DNA of 64,000 nt. It comes from Roseibium limicola (GTDB lineage: Bacteria; Pseudomonadota; Alphaproteobacteria; Rhizobiales; Stappiaceae). Positions 34,623 through 44,289 of this stretch are shown in pieces (the stretch's first letter is position 1; the number at the start of each line of letters is the position of its first letter). The notes under the pieces are model-generated. The model was not told the DNA's origin. It ran no database searches and was given only the letters and a program-made list of their open reading frames with translations. A program made the translations under genes and the position numbers. The DNA lies in contig NZ_JAFLNF010000009.1 of the NCBI RefSeq assembly GCF_017313085.1, positions 124,001-188,000 of the forward strand. Direction: 5' to 3'.

Positions 34623-35702
34623 TCAGACCGGCTGTGGCTTTGCTTTGGGTGCCAGGCGTGCCCAGTTGGGGCGTTCGAACAAGAACGTGCCCCAGCCGGA
34701 CCAGTCGATCAGAGCCTTCAGCACCAGCGGGCTGAGGATCGCCGTCAGCGTGACCAGCAGGGAGGTTGTGCCGATGTCGAAGAGACCGAGTTTCAGCAAG
34801 ATGGTGCGCGCGACCCCCATGGGAAAGAAGAACGCCAGATAGATCACCAGCGAGTTCTTGCCGAAGAACCTAAGAAAGCCGCCAATTGGCAGGGTGGTGG
34901 CAAGGCTTGCCACGGAAGCGACGGCCAGGGCGCCAAGACCCCCGAGCACCAGCGCGATCCCCGGTGTGCCCTCCAGGCCATAGACGACCAGCCCCCCGTT
35001 GATCAGCCCCCAGCCGACGAGGGCGGCCAGCACGACTGCGCCATTCGAGCGCGCCCATTCAGCGACTGCAAACACCCGCTCGGCGAAGGCATAGCCGGCG
35101 ACGAAGAAAACGAAGCGTGAAGCGAATTCATCGATCAGAACCGACCCGGTGTGAATCGGCGCCAGATGCAGCAGGGCCGCAATCGCCAGCACGGGAATCG
35201 TGGGGATGTTCCATCCGCGCGCCAGTTTCACGACGATGGCGAACAGCGGCAACAGATAGATGAACCAGAGCGTGCCGAAGGGTTCGATGAACGCTGTGAG
35301 GTAGAGCATCACCACGCCTCCCCATCCGACATCAGCGGCAAAGATCGGCGCCTTGACGATGAACTGCAGGGTCAGCCAAAGCACATAGAAATAGGCGAAA
35401 TGCAGCAGCTTTCGATCGAGGAAGTCAGCCCAGTCGCGCTTGAGGGCACGCGCCAGAAACAGCCCGGAGATAAGGAAGAAGGCAGGAATGCGGAACGGCT
35501 GGCAGAAGGCCACGATGCCATGCATCCAGCCTTCGGCTCCAACGGCCTTCTCCACGCCCAACACGGAATGCATCATCACCACCAGACAGATGCTGATGCC
35601 CTTGGCGATATCGACCCAACTGACCCGCGACGCGCCTGCCGTAGTGCCGGATGACGTCTCTGCGCCGATTGGAGGCTGCTTTTTCTGTTGAGCGGTCTGC
35701 AT
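34623..35702 (-). CDS. Acyltransferase-3 family membrane protein
   Basis: The 359-residue protein has about ten TM helices. The N-terminal VSWVDIAKGISICLVVMMHS carries the family Asp and active-site His; FRIPAFFLISGLFLAR and FGTLWFIYLLPLF follow, as in the OpgC/OafB-type acyltransferase-3 family that O-acetylates or succinylates surface glycans. The polar N-terminus (1-25) is cytoplasmic. It is a single gene; no glycan cluster adjoins, so the substrate is unknown. Its start is preceded by a small palindrome CGGTTTTAC/AAAACGG near 35711-35727. Confidence 0.85.
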   Translation of the reverse strand: MQTAQQKKQPPIGAETSSGTTAGASRVSWVDIAKGISICLVVMMHSVLGVEKAVGAEGWMHGIVAFCQPFRIPAFFLISGLFLARALKRDWADFLDRKLLHFAYFYVLWLTLQFIVKAPIFAADVGWGGVVMLYLTAFIEPFGTLWFIYLLPLFAIVVKLARGWNIPTIPVLAIAALLHLAPIHTGSVLIDEFASRFVFFVAGYAFAERVFAVAEWARSNGAVVLAALVGWGLINGGLVVYGLEGTPGIALVLGGLGALAVASVASLATTLPIGGFLRFFGKNSLVIYLAFFFPMGVARTILLKLGLFDIGTTSLLVTLTAILSPLVLKALIDWSGWGTFLFERPNWARLAPKAKPQPV

Positions 35703-35839
35703 GAGATGATCCGTTTTGTAAAACCGGACCGCACACTACGGGGTTTACCGTAGCGGAGAGTTAAGATCAGACCGAGACCTGCAAGAAAAGACAGGGGCAG
35801 ACTTCACAAGGGTGTGAGGTCCATCGTTCCTTGCCTGAT

Positions 35840-36385
35840 TCATGAACCTGGCTTGTCGTCTTTCCAGGGGCTCAGGCGGGCTGGTCCGTTGCCCGCGTCA
35901 GGGCCGGAGTTTCGGTCGGGATCGTTCTTGCGTTTCCAATCCTCCTCATCCAGATCGACAACCGGTTCGCCACCGGGGCCTGTGCGCGATGGACCATCTG
36001 GACCGGACCGTTGTTCGGTGGTTGTGACGACAACATTAGCGCGTGAAATCAACATGTTGGCGAGGAAGTCGCGGAACGGCGGAATGAACAGGGCCAGACC
36101 GACAGCATCACTGGCGAAGCCCGGGATCAGCAGAAAAATGCTGGCGATAACCATCAGGGCGCCATGAATCATGTCGCGTCCGGGCACCCGGCCGGCGTTC
36201 ATTTCCGACTGGATACGCATGACAAGGGAGACGCCCTGGGTCCGCAGCATCAGCAGCCCGGCCATGGCAGTCACGACGGTCAGCAAAATGGTCGGCAGAA
36301 CACCGATGGCGCTGCCCACCTGAATGAACACCATAATTTCAATCAACGGCAGACCGATGATGACGGCAAGAATAAGAAAGCCCAC
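35840..36385 (-). CDS. fxsA: FxsA-family inner-membrane protein
   Basis: The 181-residue protein has hydrophobic FLILAVIIGLPLIEIMVFIQVG at its start (shown here by position 3-24) and the conserved LLMLRTQGVSLVMR and LIPGFASDAVGLALFIPPFR segments of FxsA. The E. coli protein overcomes F-plasmid exclusion of phage T7. The C-terminal 50 residues are polar, Pro/Gly-rich and charged. It is divergent from timA, as in many rhizobia (recalled). Confidence 0.9.
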   Translation of the reverse strand: MGFLILAVIIGLPLIEIMVFIQVGSAIGVLPTILLTVVTAMAGLLMLRTQGVSLVMRIQSEMNAGRVPGRDMIHGALMVIASIFLLIPGFASDAVGLALFIPPFRDFLANMLISRANVVVTTTEQRSGPDGPSRTGPGGEPVVDLDEEDWKRKNDPDRNSGPDAGNGPARLSPWKDDKPGS

Positions 36386-36638
36386 AGGGTCCTCGAGTTT
36401 CGTGTGTTGTTTCAGCTAACCTAGTAACTTCAACGGGGAATTTCGAGTGTTTCCGGTCCGGTTTTAGTCATAAGATGAAAACTTCCCTTGCTCCGGGGGC
36501 TGGATGCTGGTTCAAGGACACTTACATATCAAGGTAGACAGCGAGCTGGAATGTTAGCCGGGGCCATGGCCCAACGGACATTTCAGACAGGTTATTTAGG
36601 CATGGATAGGCTCCGGAACTGTGAGCCAACGGGATGAG
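36386..36638. promoter_or_regulatory. fxsA/timA divergent gap
   Basis: This 253-bp gap between divergent starts must carry both promoters. No unambiguous hexamer pair, palindrome or ORF could be assigned. Confidence 0.35.
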
Positions 36639-37367
36639 ATGAGCGAGATCTTCGACGTTTACACAATCATCTTTCTGATTTTGGCGGTGTTTATCATTTT
36701 CCGCCTGCGGTCGGTTCTTGGCAAACGCACCGGTAATGAGCGCCCGCCGTTCGACCCCTATACCAAGCCGGAAAACACCCAGTCTTCCCGGCCGGATCAG
36801 ACACAGGACGCAGATGGCGGCAACGTCATTCCGCTGCCGGGTCAGAGCCCTGTTGAAGGATCTCAGGGCAAAGGCGAAGGTGCCGTGATCGAGAAGATCG
36901 CGCCCGCCGGCACAGCCTTGAACGACGCGCTGCGCAAGATTCTCTCTGCTGACTCCAGCTTCGAGCCGGGCCCGTTCATTCAGGGGGCGACCGGCGCCTA
37001 TGAAATGATTGTCACGGCTTTCGCCGACGGCGACCGCAAAACCCTGAAGGAGCTTCTGTCCAAGGAAGTGAACGAAGGCTTTGTGACTGCGATCGATGAG
37101 CGCGAAAAGCGTGGCGAAACCATCGAGAGCTCATTTGTCGGCATCGACAAGGCGGAAATCGTCGAGGCTGAGCTCAAGGGCTCCGTCGCTCAGGTGACCG
37201 TCCGGATCCATAGCCAGCTGATCTCCGCCACCAAGGACAGCGAAGGTCACATCATCGATGGCGACCCGACCAAGGTTTCCGATGTGGTCGATCTATGGAC
37301 CTTTGCCCGCGACACCAATTCGCGGGATCCCAACTGGCGTCTGGTCGCAACCGAATCCGCGGAATGA
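36639..37367 (+). CDS. Tim44/TimA-family adaptor protein
   Basis: The ATG at 36639 (MSEIFDVYTIIF) gives 242 residues; a GTG at 36621 is in frame. One N-terminal TM helix (IIFLILAVFIIFRL) leads to RTGNERPPFDPY, a polar linker, then the Tim44-like domain (AYEMIVTAFADGDRKTLKELL, AEIVEAELKGSVAQVTVRI, VVDLWTFARD). The family is the bacterial relative of mitochondrial Tim44 and may handle membrane or secreted proteins. Its stop overlaps the mltA start (ATGA). Confidence 0.9.
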   Translation: MSEIFDVYTIIFLILAVFIIFRLRSVLGKRTGNERPPFDPYTKPENTQSSRPDQTQDADGGNVIPLPGQSPVEGSQGKGEGAVIEKIAPAGTALNDALRKILSADSSFEPGPFIQGATGAYEMIVTAFADGDRKTLKELLSKEVNEGFVTAIDEREKRGETIESSFVGIDKAEIVEAELKGSVAQVTVRIHSQLISATKDSEGHIIDGDPTKVSDVVDLWTFARDTNSRDPNWRLVATESAE

Positions 37368-38608
37368 TCCTGCGGCTTCAGGCCAGCGCATGCCGTGTGG
37401 TTTTCGGGCTCGCCTTTCTTGTGGCGGGCCCTTGTTTTGTCGGTCAGCCGAGTATCGCCGCTGCACAGGAGGCGCCGGGGGCTGCTTTGACCTCGACCGG
37501 AAAAGGGACGCGCCCGACCATGACTTCCTTCGCAGATCTGCCTGATTGGGCACGCGAAGATCATGTCGCCGCCCTCTCTGCGTTCCTGCGGATCTGCCGC
37601 CAACCCGAAATCCTCACCCGTCCCGGTCCGCATCGCATGGCATCGGCGCAGGCAAATGCCCTGTGCCATGATGCGCTGAGCGCCGCCGAGGCGAGGGAGC
37701 CGCAGTCCGCCAGGCGCTTTTTCGAAACCCGTTTCACGCCTGTGACGGTCAGTTCCACAGCCTTCCTGACCGGCTATTTCGAGCCTGAGTTTGCAGCCTC
37801 TCGCCAAAAGACGCAGCGTTATTCCAGTGCGTTGCTGCGCCTTCCGGCGGGCTTCACCAAGGTGTCTGCCGCCAACCGCCCGTCCAGCTGGTCGCATGCT
37901 CTGCCCTATGGGCGCCGCAGTGGTGGCAAGCTTCTGCCCTTGCCGGATCGCGGAGCGGTGATGGATGGCGCCTTCGACGGTGAGGGGCTGGAGCTGGCGT
38001 ATCTCGACCCGGTCGACGCGTTTTTTGTTCACGTTCAGGGCTCCGCACGGTTGCGTCTGGAAAACGGTGAGGTGATGCGGGTCGGCTTTGCGGGCAAGAC
38101 AGGCCACGATTACACATCGATTGCGCGCCAACTTGTTCTGGCAGGGGAGGGCACTCCGGAGGACTTCACCATGTCCGGCCTGCGCCAATGGCTGGCGGAC
38201 CACCCGAAGCGCATTGACGGTCTCTTGCGCCAGAACCGTTCTTATATTTTCTTCCGTGAGATCGAAGCCCTGAGCCCGGATCAAGGTCCGATAGGGGCGC
38301 TGGGCCTGCCGCTGGTGCCCGGTCGCAGTCTGGCCGTCGATCCGGCGCATATCTCCTATGGTCTGCCTTTGTATCTTGTCGGTGAAATCCCCGGCGAAAA
38401 AGGCCGCCCAACCCGGATCAGCCGCATTGTCATTGCCGATGATACGGGATCGGCGATCAAGGGTGCCGCGCGCGGTGATCTGTTTGTCGGATCCGGTGAC
38501 GCCGCAGGGCAGCAGGCCGGAGATCTGCACCATCCGGTTTCGATGACGGTTCTGCTCCCCAACGGGCTTGCCTCTTCCGCCCCTGAGATGGGGGCACGAG
38601 GCCAGTGA
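37364..38608 (+). CDS. mltA: Membrane-bound lytic murein transglycosylase A
   Basis: The ATG at 37364 within the timA stop gives 414 residues with a signal peptide (VVFGLAFLVAGPCF to IAAAQ). There is no lipobox cysteine at the usual position. Family motifs: FLTGYFEPEF, VHVQGSARLRLENG, GKTGHDYTSIARQL, NRSYIFFREI and the catalytic-Asp 3D segment GRSLAVDPAHISYG, then IVIADDTGSAIKGAARGDLF. It cleaves glycan strands to 1,6-anhydro-muropeptides. Coupled to smr by a GTGA overlap. Confidence 0.94.
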   Translation: MILRLQASACRVVFGLAFLVAGPCFVGQPSIAAAQEAPGAALTSTGKGTRPTMTSFADLPDWAREDHVAALSAFLRICRQPEILTRPGPHRMASAQANALCHDALSAAEAREPQSARRFFETRFTPVTVSSTAFLTGYFEPEFAASRQKTQRYSSALLRLPAGFTKVSAANRPSSWSHALPYGRRSGGKLLPLPDRGAVMDGAFDGEGLELAYLDPVDAFFVHVQGSARLRLENGEVMRVGFAGKTGHDYTSIARQLVLAGEGTPEDFTMSGLRQWLADHPKRIDGLLRQNRSYIFFREIEALSPDQGPIGALGLPLVPGRSLAVDPAHISYGLPLYLVGEIPGEKGRPTRISRIVIADDTGSAIKGAARGDLFVGSGDAAGQQAGDLHHPVSMTVLLPNGLASSAPEMGARGQ

Positions 38609-39228
38609 GTGAAAAGCAGCGGCGCACGAAAAAGCAGCTGACCGACGAAGATCGGGTTCTGTGGAGCAAGGTGGCGAAAACGCTGACCCCGCTGGAGCCT
38701 CAAAAAGCCAAGGTTGTCCGGCCCGACGACATCACCTTTGCCGAGCTGATGGATGATGGCCGTCGGGAAGACGCTTCCCAGGCGTCGGGCAAGACCGCGT
38801 CAAAGCCGACCCCTCCGACGGCAACGGCGATGCGTGCGCCAAAGCCGCCGCCCGGCCCGCCGCCACTGCATCCGCTGGAGCATAAGGTCCGCAAGAAGGT
38901 GGCGCGTGGCCTCAAGCCCATCGATGCGCGCATTGACTTGCATGGCTTGCGCCAGGACGAGGCGCACACCCGGCTGCGCGGCTTTCTGCACGACGCCCAG
39001 GGCAGAGGTCACAAACTTGTGCTAGTGATTACAGGCAAGGGCGGCACGGGCTCGCGCACCGGGTCATGGAGCGGTATCCATGGCGAGGAGCGGGGCGTGT
39101 TGCGCCGCGTGGTGCCGCAGTGGCTGGCGTTGCCGGACATGCGGACGCTGGTGATCGGCTATGAAGAGGCAAATATCAGCCACGGTGGTTCGGGTGCGCT
39201 CTATGTGCGCATTCGCAGGCGAAGGTAA
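38605..39228 (+). CDS. Smr-domain protein
   Basis: GTG start overlapping the mltA stop; 207 residues. A basic, Pro-rich N-terminal half is followed by the Smr domain: RIDLHGLRQDEAHTRLRGFL and VLVITGKGGTGSRTG, GVLRRVVPQWL. Smr domains have nicking endonuclease or RNA-related activity. It belongs to the timA-mltA-smr-xre set, overlapped or closely spaced. Confidence 0.9.
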   Translation: MSEKQRRTKKQLTDEDRVLWSKVAKTLTPLEPQKAKVVRPDDITFAELMDDGRREDASQASGKTASKPTPPTATAMRAPKPPPGPPPLHPLEHKVRKKVARGLKPIDARIDLHGLRQDEAHTRLRGFLHDAQGRGHKLVLVITGKGGTGSRTGSWSGIHGEERGVLRRVVPQWLALPDMRTLVIGYEEANISHGGSGALYVRIRRRR

Positions 39229-39236
39229 GGACAGAC

Positions 39237-39608
39237 GTGACCCCGTTGGGAGCAAAAATCCGCGAATTGCGGAACAAGCGCGGCGTGTCGCTGAAGGACA
39301 TGGCAGAAGAGCTTTCCGTCTCCAGTGCCTATCTCTCCGCTCTGGAGCATGGCAAGCGTGGCAAGCCCACCTGGTTCATGGTCCAGCGGATCATCACCTA
39401 TTTCAATGTGATCTGGGATGAGGCGGAAGAAATTCAGCGCCTGGCTGAACTCTCGGATCCGAAAGTGACGATCGATACATCCGGCATGGCGCCGCAGGCA
39501 ACCGAGCTGGCCAACCGTCTTGCAGGGGCCATTGGTGGTCTGTCGACGGAATCCCTCGCTCACCTGCTGCATCAGGTTCGGACAGCTGCCGCAAAGGATC
39601 GGGTCTAG
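39237..39608 (+). CDS. XRE-family DNA-binding protein
   Basis: GTG start; 123 residues. The N-terminal helix-turn-helix reads LGAKIRELRNKRGVSLKDMAEELSV-like with SSAYLSALEHGKRGKP. The C-terminal part is helical and possibly a dimerisation domain. It follows smr by 8 bp, so it is likely the last gene of that operon. Target unknown; no toxin or prophage gene adjoins, which makes a mobile-element origin unlikely. Confidence 0.88.
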   Translation: MTPLGAKIRELRNKRGVSLKDMAEELSVSSAYLSALEHGKRGKPTWFMVQRIITYFNVIWDEAEEIQRLAELSDPKVTIDTSGMAPQATELANRLAGAIGGLSTESLAHLLHQVRTAAAKDRV

Positions 39609-39737
39609 GGACTTGAGATCTCGAACGGTTCTTTACCGCCCATTATATTGCAACCTCTATGAAGAGGATGAATTCAGCGTCTGGCCTTCGTCATTTGCTG
39701 CAACATTGTCTTCGATTAGCGCGACGATCAAGAGTTC

Positions 39738-42563
39738 ATGAAGATTCCCAAGGAAGACCTCACCGGCATCATCGACAGCACTGCTTTGCAGCAGAAGCTT
39801 CAGGCCATCGCGGAAAAGAATGGCGGCGACGGATCCTCTCCGAAAGCGCGGACCCAGGTTCTGAAGCTGTTGAAGCAAGCGATGGCTGACGGGCGCGCCG
39901 TTGTCGAGAAACGTCTCGGGGAGGATGGCGGTGGGCTGAAATGCGCCCGGCGCATGTCCCATCTGCAGGATGAATTGATCCGTCTGACTTTCGATTTCGC
40001 GCTGGCTCATGTGTACCGGGTAGAGATCCGCTCCGCAGCGGAACGGTTGATGGTCGCCGCAGTCGGGGGGTATGGCCGGGGCACTCTGGCGCCCGGTTCC
40101 GACGTCGATCTGCTGTTCGTTCTGCCCTACAAGCAGACCCCCTGGGGTGAGCAGGTGGTGGAATACATCCTCTACATGCTCTGGGATCTGGGGCTGAAGG
40201 TCGGTCACGCGACGCGCAACATCGACGAATGCGTCCGTCTCTCACGCTCCGACATGACCATCCGCACGGCCATTCTGGAGGCTCGCCGGATTTGCGGCGA
40301 CAAGCCTTTGTTCAACGAGCTGCTGGAGCGTTTCAACGCGGAAGTGGTCGAAGGCACAAGCTCCGACTTCATCGAGGCAAAATTGGCCGAGCGCGACACC
40401 CGTCACCGCAGACAGGGTGTGTCGCGCTATCTGGTCGAGCCGAACATCAAGGAAGGCAAAGGCGGTCTGCGCGATCTGAACACCCTGTTCTGGATCGCCA
40501 AGTACCACTATCAGGTGCGTGAGCAGTCCGGCCTGGTGCGCAAGGGCGTTCTGTCGCGGTCCGAGTATAACCTCTTTGTTAAATGCGAGGATTTCCTCTG
40601 GGCAGTGCGCTGCCACCTGCATTTCCTCACCGGCAGACCGGAAGAGCGCCTGTCGTTCGACGTTCAGCGTGAGATCGCCATCCGTTTGGGCTACACCCAG
40701 CACCCGGGCATGAAGGATGTCGAGCGCTTCATGAAGCATTACTTCCTGGTGGCCAAGGATGTCGGGGATCTGACCCGCATCTTCTGCGCCGCACTGGAAG
40801 ACCAGCACGTCAAGGAGCCGCTTGGCCAGCACATCGGCCATCAGATTGGCGGTTTTGTACGCCGTCTGCGCGGAGGCCGTCCGTTGAATGCGGCCCGTCC
40901 GGTTGAAGGTCATCCGGCGTTCGAGGTGGAAAACAACCGGCTGAACGCAATCTCGGACACCGTTTTCAAGGACGACCCGGTCAACCTGATCCGGATCTTC
41001 CAGATCGCCGACAAGAATGGCTGCAACCTGCATCCCGAGCTGACACGGCTGATCCGCCGGTCGCTGAAGCTGGTTGACAGCGGTGTGCGCCGGGATCCGG
41101 AAGCCAATCGGTTGTTCGTAGCCATTCTGACATCGCGCAATACACCGGAAAAGACCTTGCGCAAGATGAATGAAACCGGCGTTCTCGGCCGTTTCGTGCC
41201 CGATTTCGGCAAGGTCGTGGCGATGATGCAGTTCAACATGTACCACCACTTCACCGTCGATGAGCATCTGATCCGCTCCATCGGGGTTCTGCATGAAATC
41301 GAGCGCGGTGACAGCGGCGAAGATCACCCGTTGTCGACCGACATGATCAAGACACTGCAGAACCGCAAGGTGCTGTTCGTGGCGATGTTCCTGCATGACA
41401 TTGCCAAGGGGCGCCCGGAAGACCATTCCATTGCCGGCGCCCGGATAGCACGCAAACTGTGCCCGCGTTTCGGCCTGACGGCGGCGGAAACGGAGACCGT
41501 CTCCTGGCTGATCGAGCATCACCTCGACATGAGCACCGTCGCCCAGTCGCGTGATCTTTCCGACCGAAAGACGATCAACGACTTTGCCCAGGTGGTGCAG
41601 TCGATGGAGCGGCTGAAACTGCTGCTGATCCTGACGGTTGCGGACATTCGCGCCGTTGGCCCCGGTGTTTTCAATGGTTGGAAAGGGCAGCTTTTGCGCA
41701 CGCTCTACTATGAGTGCGAGTTGCATCTGACCGGCGGCCACACCCGCATCTCCCACAGCCAGACCGTCGAGCACGCCAAACAGTCCCTGCTTGAAAATCT
41801 CAAGGATTGGCCGGAAGCGGAGCGGGAAAGCTATCTCAACCGCCACTACAAGGCCTATTGGCTGCGCACCGATCCGGAGCGTCTTCTGGCCCATGCCGAG
41901 TTGTTCCGCAAGACCGATGCCACCGGCGAACAGCTGTCGTTCCAGGTCACGCCGCATGCGTTTGAAGGGGTGACCGAGGTCACCGTTCTGGCGCCGGATC
42001 ACCCACGCCTCCTGTCGGCGATTGCCGGGGCCTGTTATGTCACTGGCGCCAACATCGTGGATGCGCAGATCGACACGACCACGGACGGCTTTGCCCTCGA
42101 TACGATTTTTGTCAGCCGCGAACTGCCCGATGATGCGGACGAACACCGGCGAGGCGAACGCATTGCCGATCTGATCCGCAAGGCTTTGTCGGGGGAGGTG
42201 CCATTGCCGGCGCAGACCCAGCGCAAGAACACGCTCAAGAGTCGGGTGAAAGCATTCAAGGTCGAGGCCGACGTGCTGGTCAACAATTCCTGGTCGGACG
42301 AATACACGGTGCTGGAAGTCTCCGGTCTCGATCGTGCCGGCCTGCTGTATGACCTCACCCGCTGCATTTCCACGTTGAACCTCAATATCGGCTCGGCGCA
42401 TATTTCGACCTTCGGTGAGCGCGTGGTCGATGTGTTTTACGTGACCGATCTGACCGGACAAAAGATTGCCAACATCGGGCGGCAAGAGATCATGCGCGAA
42501 CGGCTGGCGGAAGCGGTGGACGGCAAGCTGGATCTCAGCGCGTCAGCTTCGGTCAGCCGCTAG
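39738..42563 (+). CDS. glnD: Bifunctional [protein-PII] uridylyltransferase/uridylyl-removing enzyme
   Basis: Nitrogen sensor that uridylylates and deuridylylates PII according to glutamine. The protein has 941 residues: nucleotidyltransferase with GGYGRGTLAPGSDVDLLF, the GlnD linker region (EGKGGLRDLNTLFWIAKYH), an HD domain (AMFLHDIAKGRPEDHS), and two C-terminal ACT domains (ending about residues 745-930; EVTVLAPDHPRLLSAIAG, LEVSGLDRAGLLYDLTR). All parts are intact. It is followed by murJ after 47 bp, the usual alphaproteobacterial order. Confidence 0.97.
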   Translation: MKIPKEDLTGIIDSTALQQKLQAIAEKNGGDGSSPKARTQVLKLLKQAMADGRAVVEKRLGEDGGGLKCARRMSHLQDELIRLTFDFALAHVYRVEIRSAAERLMVAAVGGYGRGTLAPGSDVDLLFVLPYKQTPWGEQVVEYILYMLWDLGLKVGHATRNIDECVRLSRSDMTIRTAILEARRICGDKPLFNELLERFNAEVVEGTSSDFIEAKLAERDTRHRRQGVSRYLVEPNIKEGKGGLRDLNTLFWIAKYHYQVREQSGLVRKGVLSRSEYNLFVKCEDFLWAVRCHLHFLTGRPEERLSFDVQREIAIRLGYTQHPGMKDVERFMKHYFLVAKDVGDLTRIFCAALEDQHVKEPLGQHIGHQIGGFVRRLRGGRPLNAARPVEGHPAFEVENNRLNAISDTVFKDDPVNLIRIFQIADKNGCNLHPELTRLIRRSLKLVDSGVRRDPEANRLFVAILTSRNTPEKTLRKMNETGVLGRFVPDFGKVVAMMQFNMYHHFTVDEHLIRSIGVLHEIERGDSGEDHPLSTDMIKTLQNRKVLFVAMFLHDIAKGRPEDHSIAGARIARKLCPRFGLTAAETETVSWLIEHHLDMSTVAQSRDLSDRKTINDFAQVVQSMERLKLLLILTVADIRAVGPGVFNGWKGQLLRTLYYECELHLTGGHTRISHSQTVEHAKQSLLENLKDWPEAERESYLNRHYKAYWLRTDPERLLAHAELFRKTDATGEQLSFQVTPHAFEGVTEVTVLAPDHPRLLSAIAGACYVTGANIVDAQIDTTTDGFALDTIFVSRELPDDADEHRRGERIADLIRKALSGEVPLPAQTQRKNTLKSRVKAFKVEADVLVNNSWSDEYTVLEVSGLDRAGLLYDLTRCISTLNLNIGSAHISTFGERVVDVFYVTDLTGQKIANIGRQEIMRERLAEAVDGKLDLSASASVSR

Positions 42564-42610
42564 ATTAGGCCCATTTCAAGCCGCATCGCGGTCCTCGGGA
42601 ACTTGTAGAC

Positions 42611-44173
42611 ATGAACCTCCTTCGCAGCTTCGCCACCGTCGGCGGCGCCACCATGGCGAGCCGTCTTCTGGGGTTCGTGCGCGACACCCTGCTGGCCGCC
42701 GCTGTCGGCACCGGCCCGGTGGCCGATGCGTTTGTCGTTGCTTTTCGGCTTCCCAATCTGTTCCGGCGGCTGTTTGCAGAAGGCGCGTTCAACTCCGCCT
42801 TCATTCCGCTGTTTGGTCGCGCGGTGGAGGAAGAAGGCGACGAGAAAGCCCGTCAGATTGCAGGTGAAATCGGCTCGGGCCTCATTTCCAGCCTTTTGGT
42901 AATCACCGCTCTGGCGCAGATTTTCATGCCGGCGGTCGTCTGGGCTCTGGCACCGGGGTTTGTCGACGACCCGGAGAAGTTTGATCTGACGGTGCTGATG
43001 TCGCGCATCGCCTTCCCCTACCTGATCTTCATGTCGGCGCTGGCTTTTTTGGGTGGCATCCTGAACACCTATGAGCGTTTTGCCGCTGCAGCCCTTGCGC
43101 CGGTGATGCTGAACATCGTCATGAGCGTTGTTCTGGCCGTCGTGCTTTTCGTCGGCGTTCCGGCCTCGGTCAACCTCGGTATTATCCTCACTGTCGGTGT
43201 CAGCGTCGCCGGATTGCTACAGCTTGTTGTCGTGCTGATCGACCTGCGCCGTGCCGGGATTTCCGTTCCCATCCTGCGGCCTCGCATGACCCCGGCGGTG
43301 AAAAAGCTGCTGGTGTTGGGTGTGCCTGGCGTGATCGCCGGCGGCGTCACCCAGATCAACGTCGCGGTTGGTCAGGTGATTGCCTCGATGCAGGATGGCG
43401 CCAACGCGCTGCTGTACTACGCCGACCGGCTGTATCAGCTGCCGCTGGGTGTCATCGGCATTGCCATCGGCGTGGTGCTGTTGCCCAGCCTGACGCGTCA
43501 GCTGCGCTCCGGGCAGACCGACCATTATCAGCGCAGCCTCAACAACGCGCTGGAGTTTTCGCTTGCCCTGACCCTGCCGGCGTCTGTCGCCCTGGCTGTC
43601 GTGCCGCATGAGATCGTCGGCGTGCTGTTTCAGCGTGGTGCCTTCGATCAGGCGGCGACCAATGGCACTTCGGCTGCGCTTGCCGCTTATGCCTTCGGCC
43701 TCCCGGCCTTCGTCCTCAACAAGGTGTTTTCGCCCGGTTACTTCGCCCGGGAGGACACCCGAACGCCGATGATCTTCGCCACCATCGGCATGGTGGTGAA
43801 TGTGGCTGTGTCTCTGGCGCTGTTTTCCAGCCTGCAGCACGTCGGCATTGCGCTTGCGACCACGATTGCCGGATGGGTCAACACCGGGCTTCTCATCTTC
43901 ACCCTCTGGCATCGCGGGCATTTCCAGCCGGACCTGCGCATTCTGCGAAAAGTTTTCTTCCTGCTGGTCTGCAGCCTGCTGATGGGCGTCGCCCTGCATT
44001 TTGCCGCCGGATGGCTTGCCCCGTTGTTTGCGGATGGGGCATTGCCGGTGCGGCTTGGCGGTCTGGCCCTCCTGGTGGGAACCGGTCTGGTGATCTATGC
44101 CGTGTTGGTTCAAGCAACCGGTGGCAGCGATCTGATTGCACACGCCAAGGCGTTGAGACGCCGCAAGATCTGA
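42611..44173 (+). CDS. murJ: Lipid II flippase MurJ
   Basis: Polytopic MOP-superfamily protein, 520 residues with about 14 TM helices. Start RSFATVGGATMASRLLGFVR, VADAFVVAFRLPNLFRRLFAEGAFN-type segment and FIPLFGRAVEE are standard MurJ signatures containing the essential cavity arginines. Moves lipid II across the inner membrane for peptidoglycan synthesis. Between glnD and trpS. Confidence 0.96.
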   Translation: MNLLRSFATVGGATMASRLLGFVRDTLLAAAVGTGPVADAFVVAFRLPNLFRRLFAEGAFNSAFIPLFGRAVEEEGDEKARQIAGEIGSGLISSLLVITALAQIFMPAVVWALAPGFVDDPEKFDLTVLMSRIAFPYLIFMSALAFLGGILNTYERFAAAALAPVMLNIVMSVVLAVVLFVGVPASVNLGIILTVGVSVAGLLQLVVVLIDLRRAGISVPILRPRMTPAVKKLLVLGVPGVIAGGVTQINVAVGQVIASMQDGANALLYYADRLYQLPLGVIGIAIGVVLLPSLTRQLRSGQTDHYQRSLNNALEFSLALTLPASVALAVVPHEIVGVLFQRGAFDQAATNGTSAALAAYAFGLPAFVLNKVFSPGYFAREDTRTPMIFATIGMVVNVAVSLALFSSLQHVGIALATTIAGWVNTGLLIFTLWHRGHFQPDLRILRKVFFLLVCSLLMGVALHFAAGWLAPLFADGALPVRLGGLALLVGTGLVIYAVLVQATGGSDLIAHAKALRRRKI

Positions 44174-44289
44174 GCTCTGATCGTTTGCGTTTCTCTTGCG
44201 TTCCAAGGGTCGGGTGACGTAAGACCGGCCCGCACCATGAATTCCACCAAGCGCCCTTCCAACCGGCCGCTTGCAGACAGGACCAGACA

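Noticed and set aside
40242..42485. A 747-codon minus-strand frame opposite glnD
   Set aside because: Same reason; glnD on the plus strand has all domains intact.
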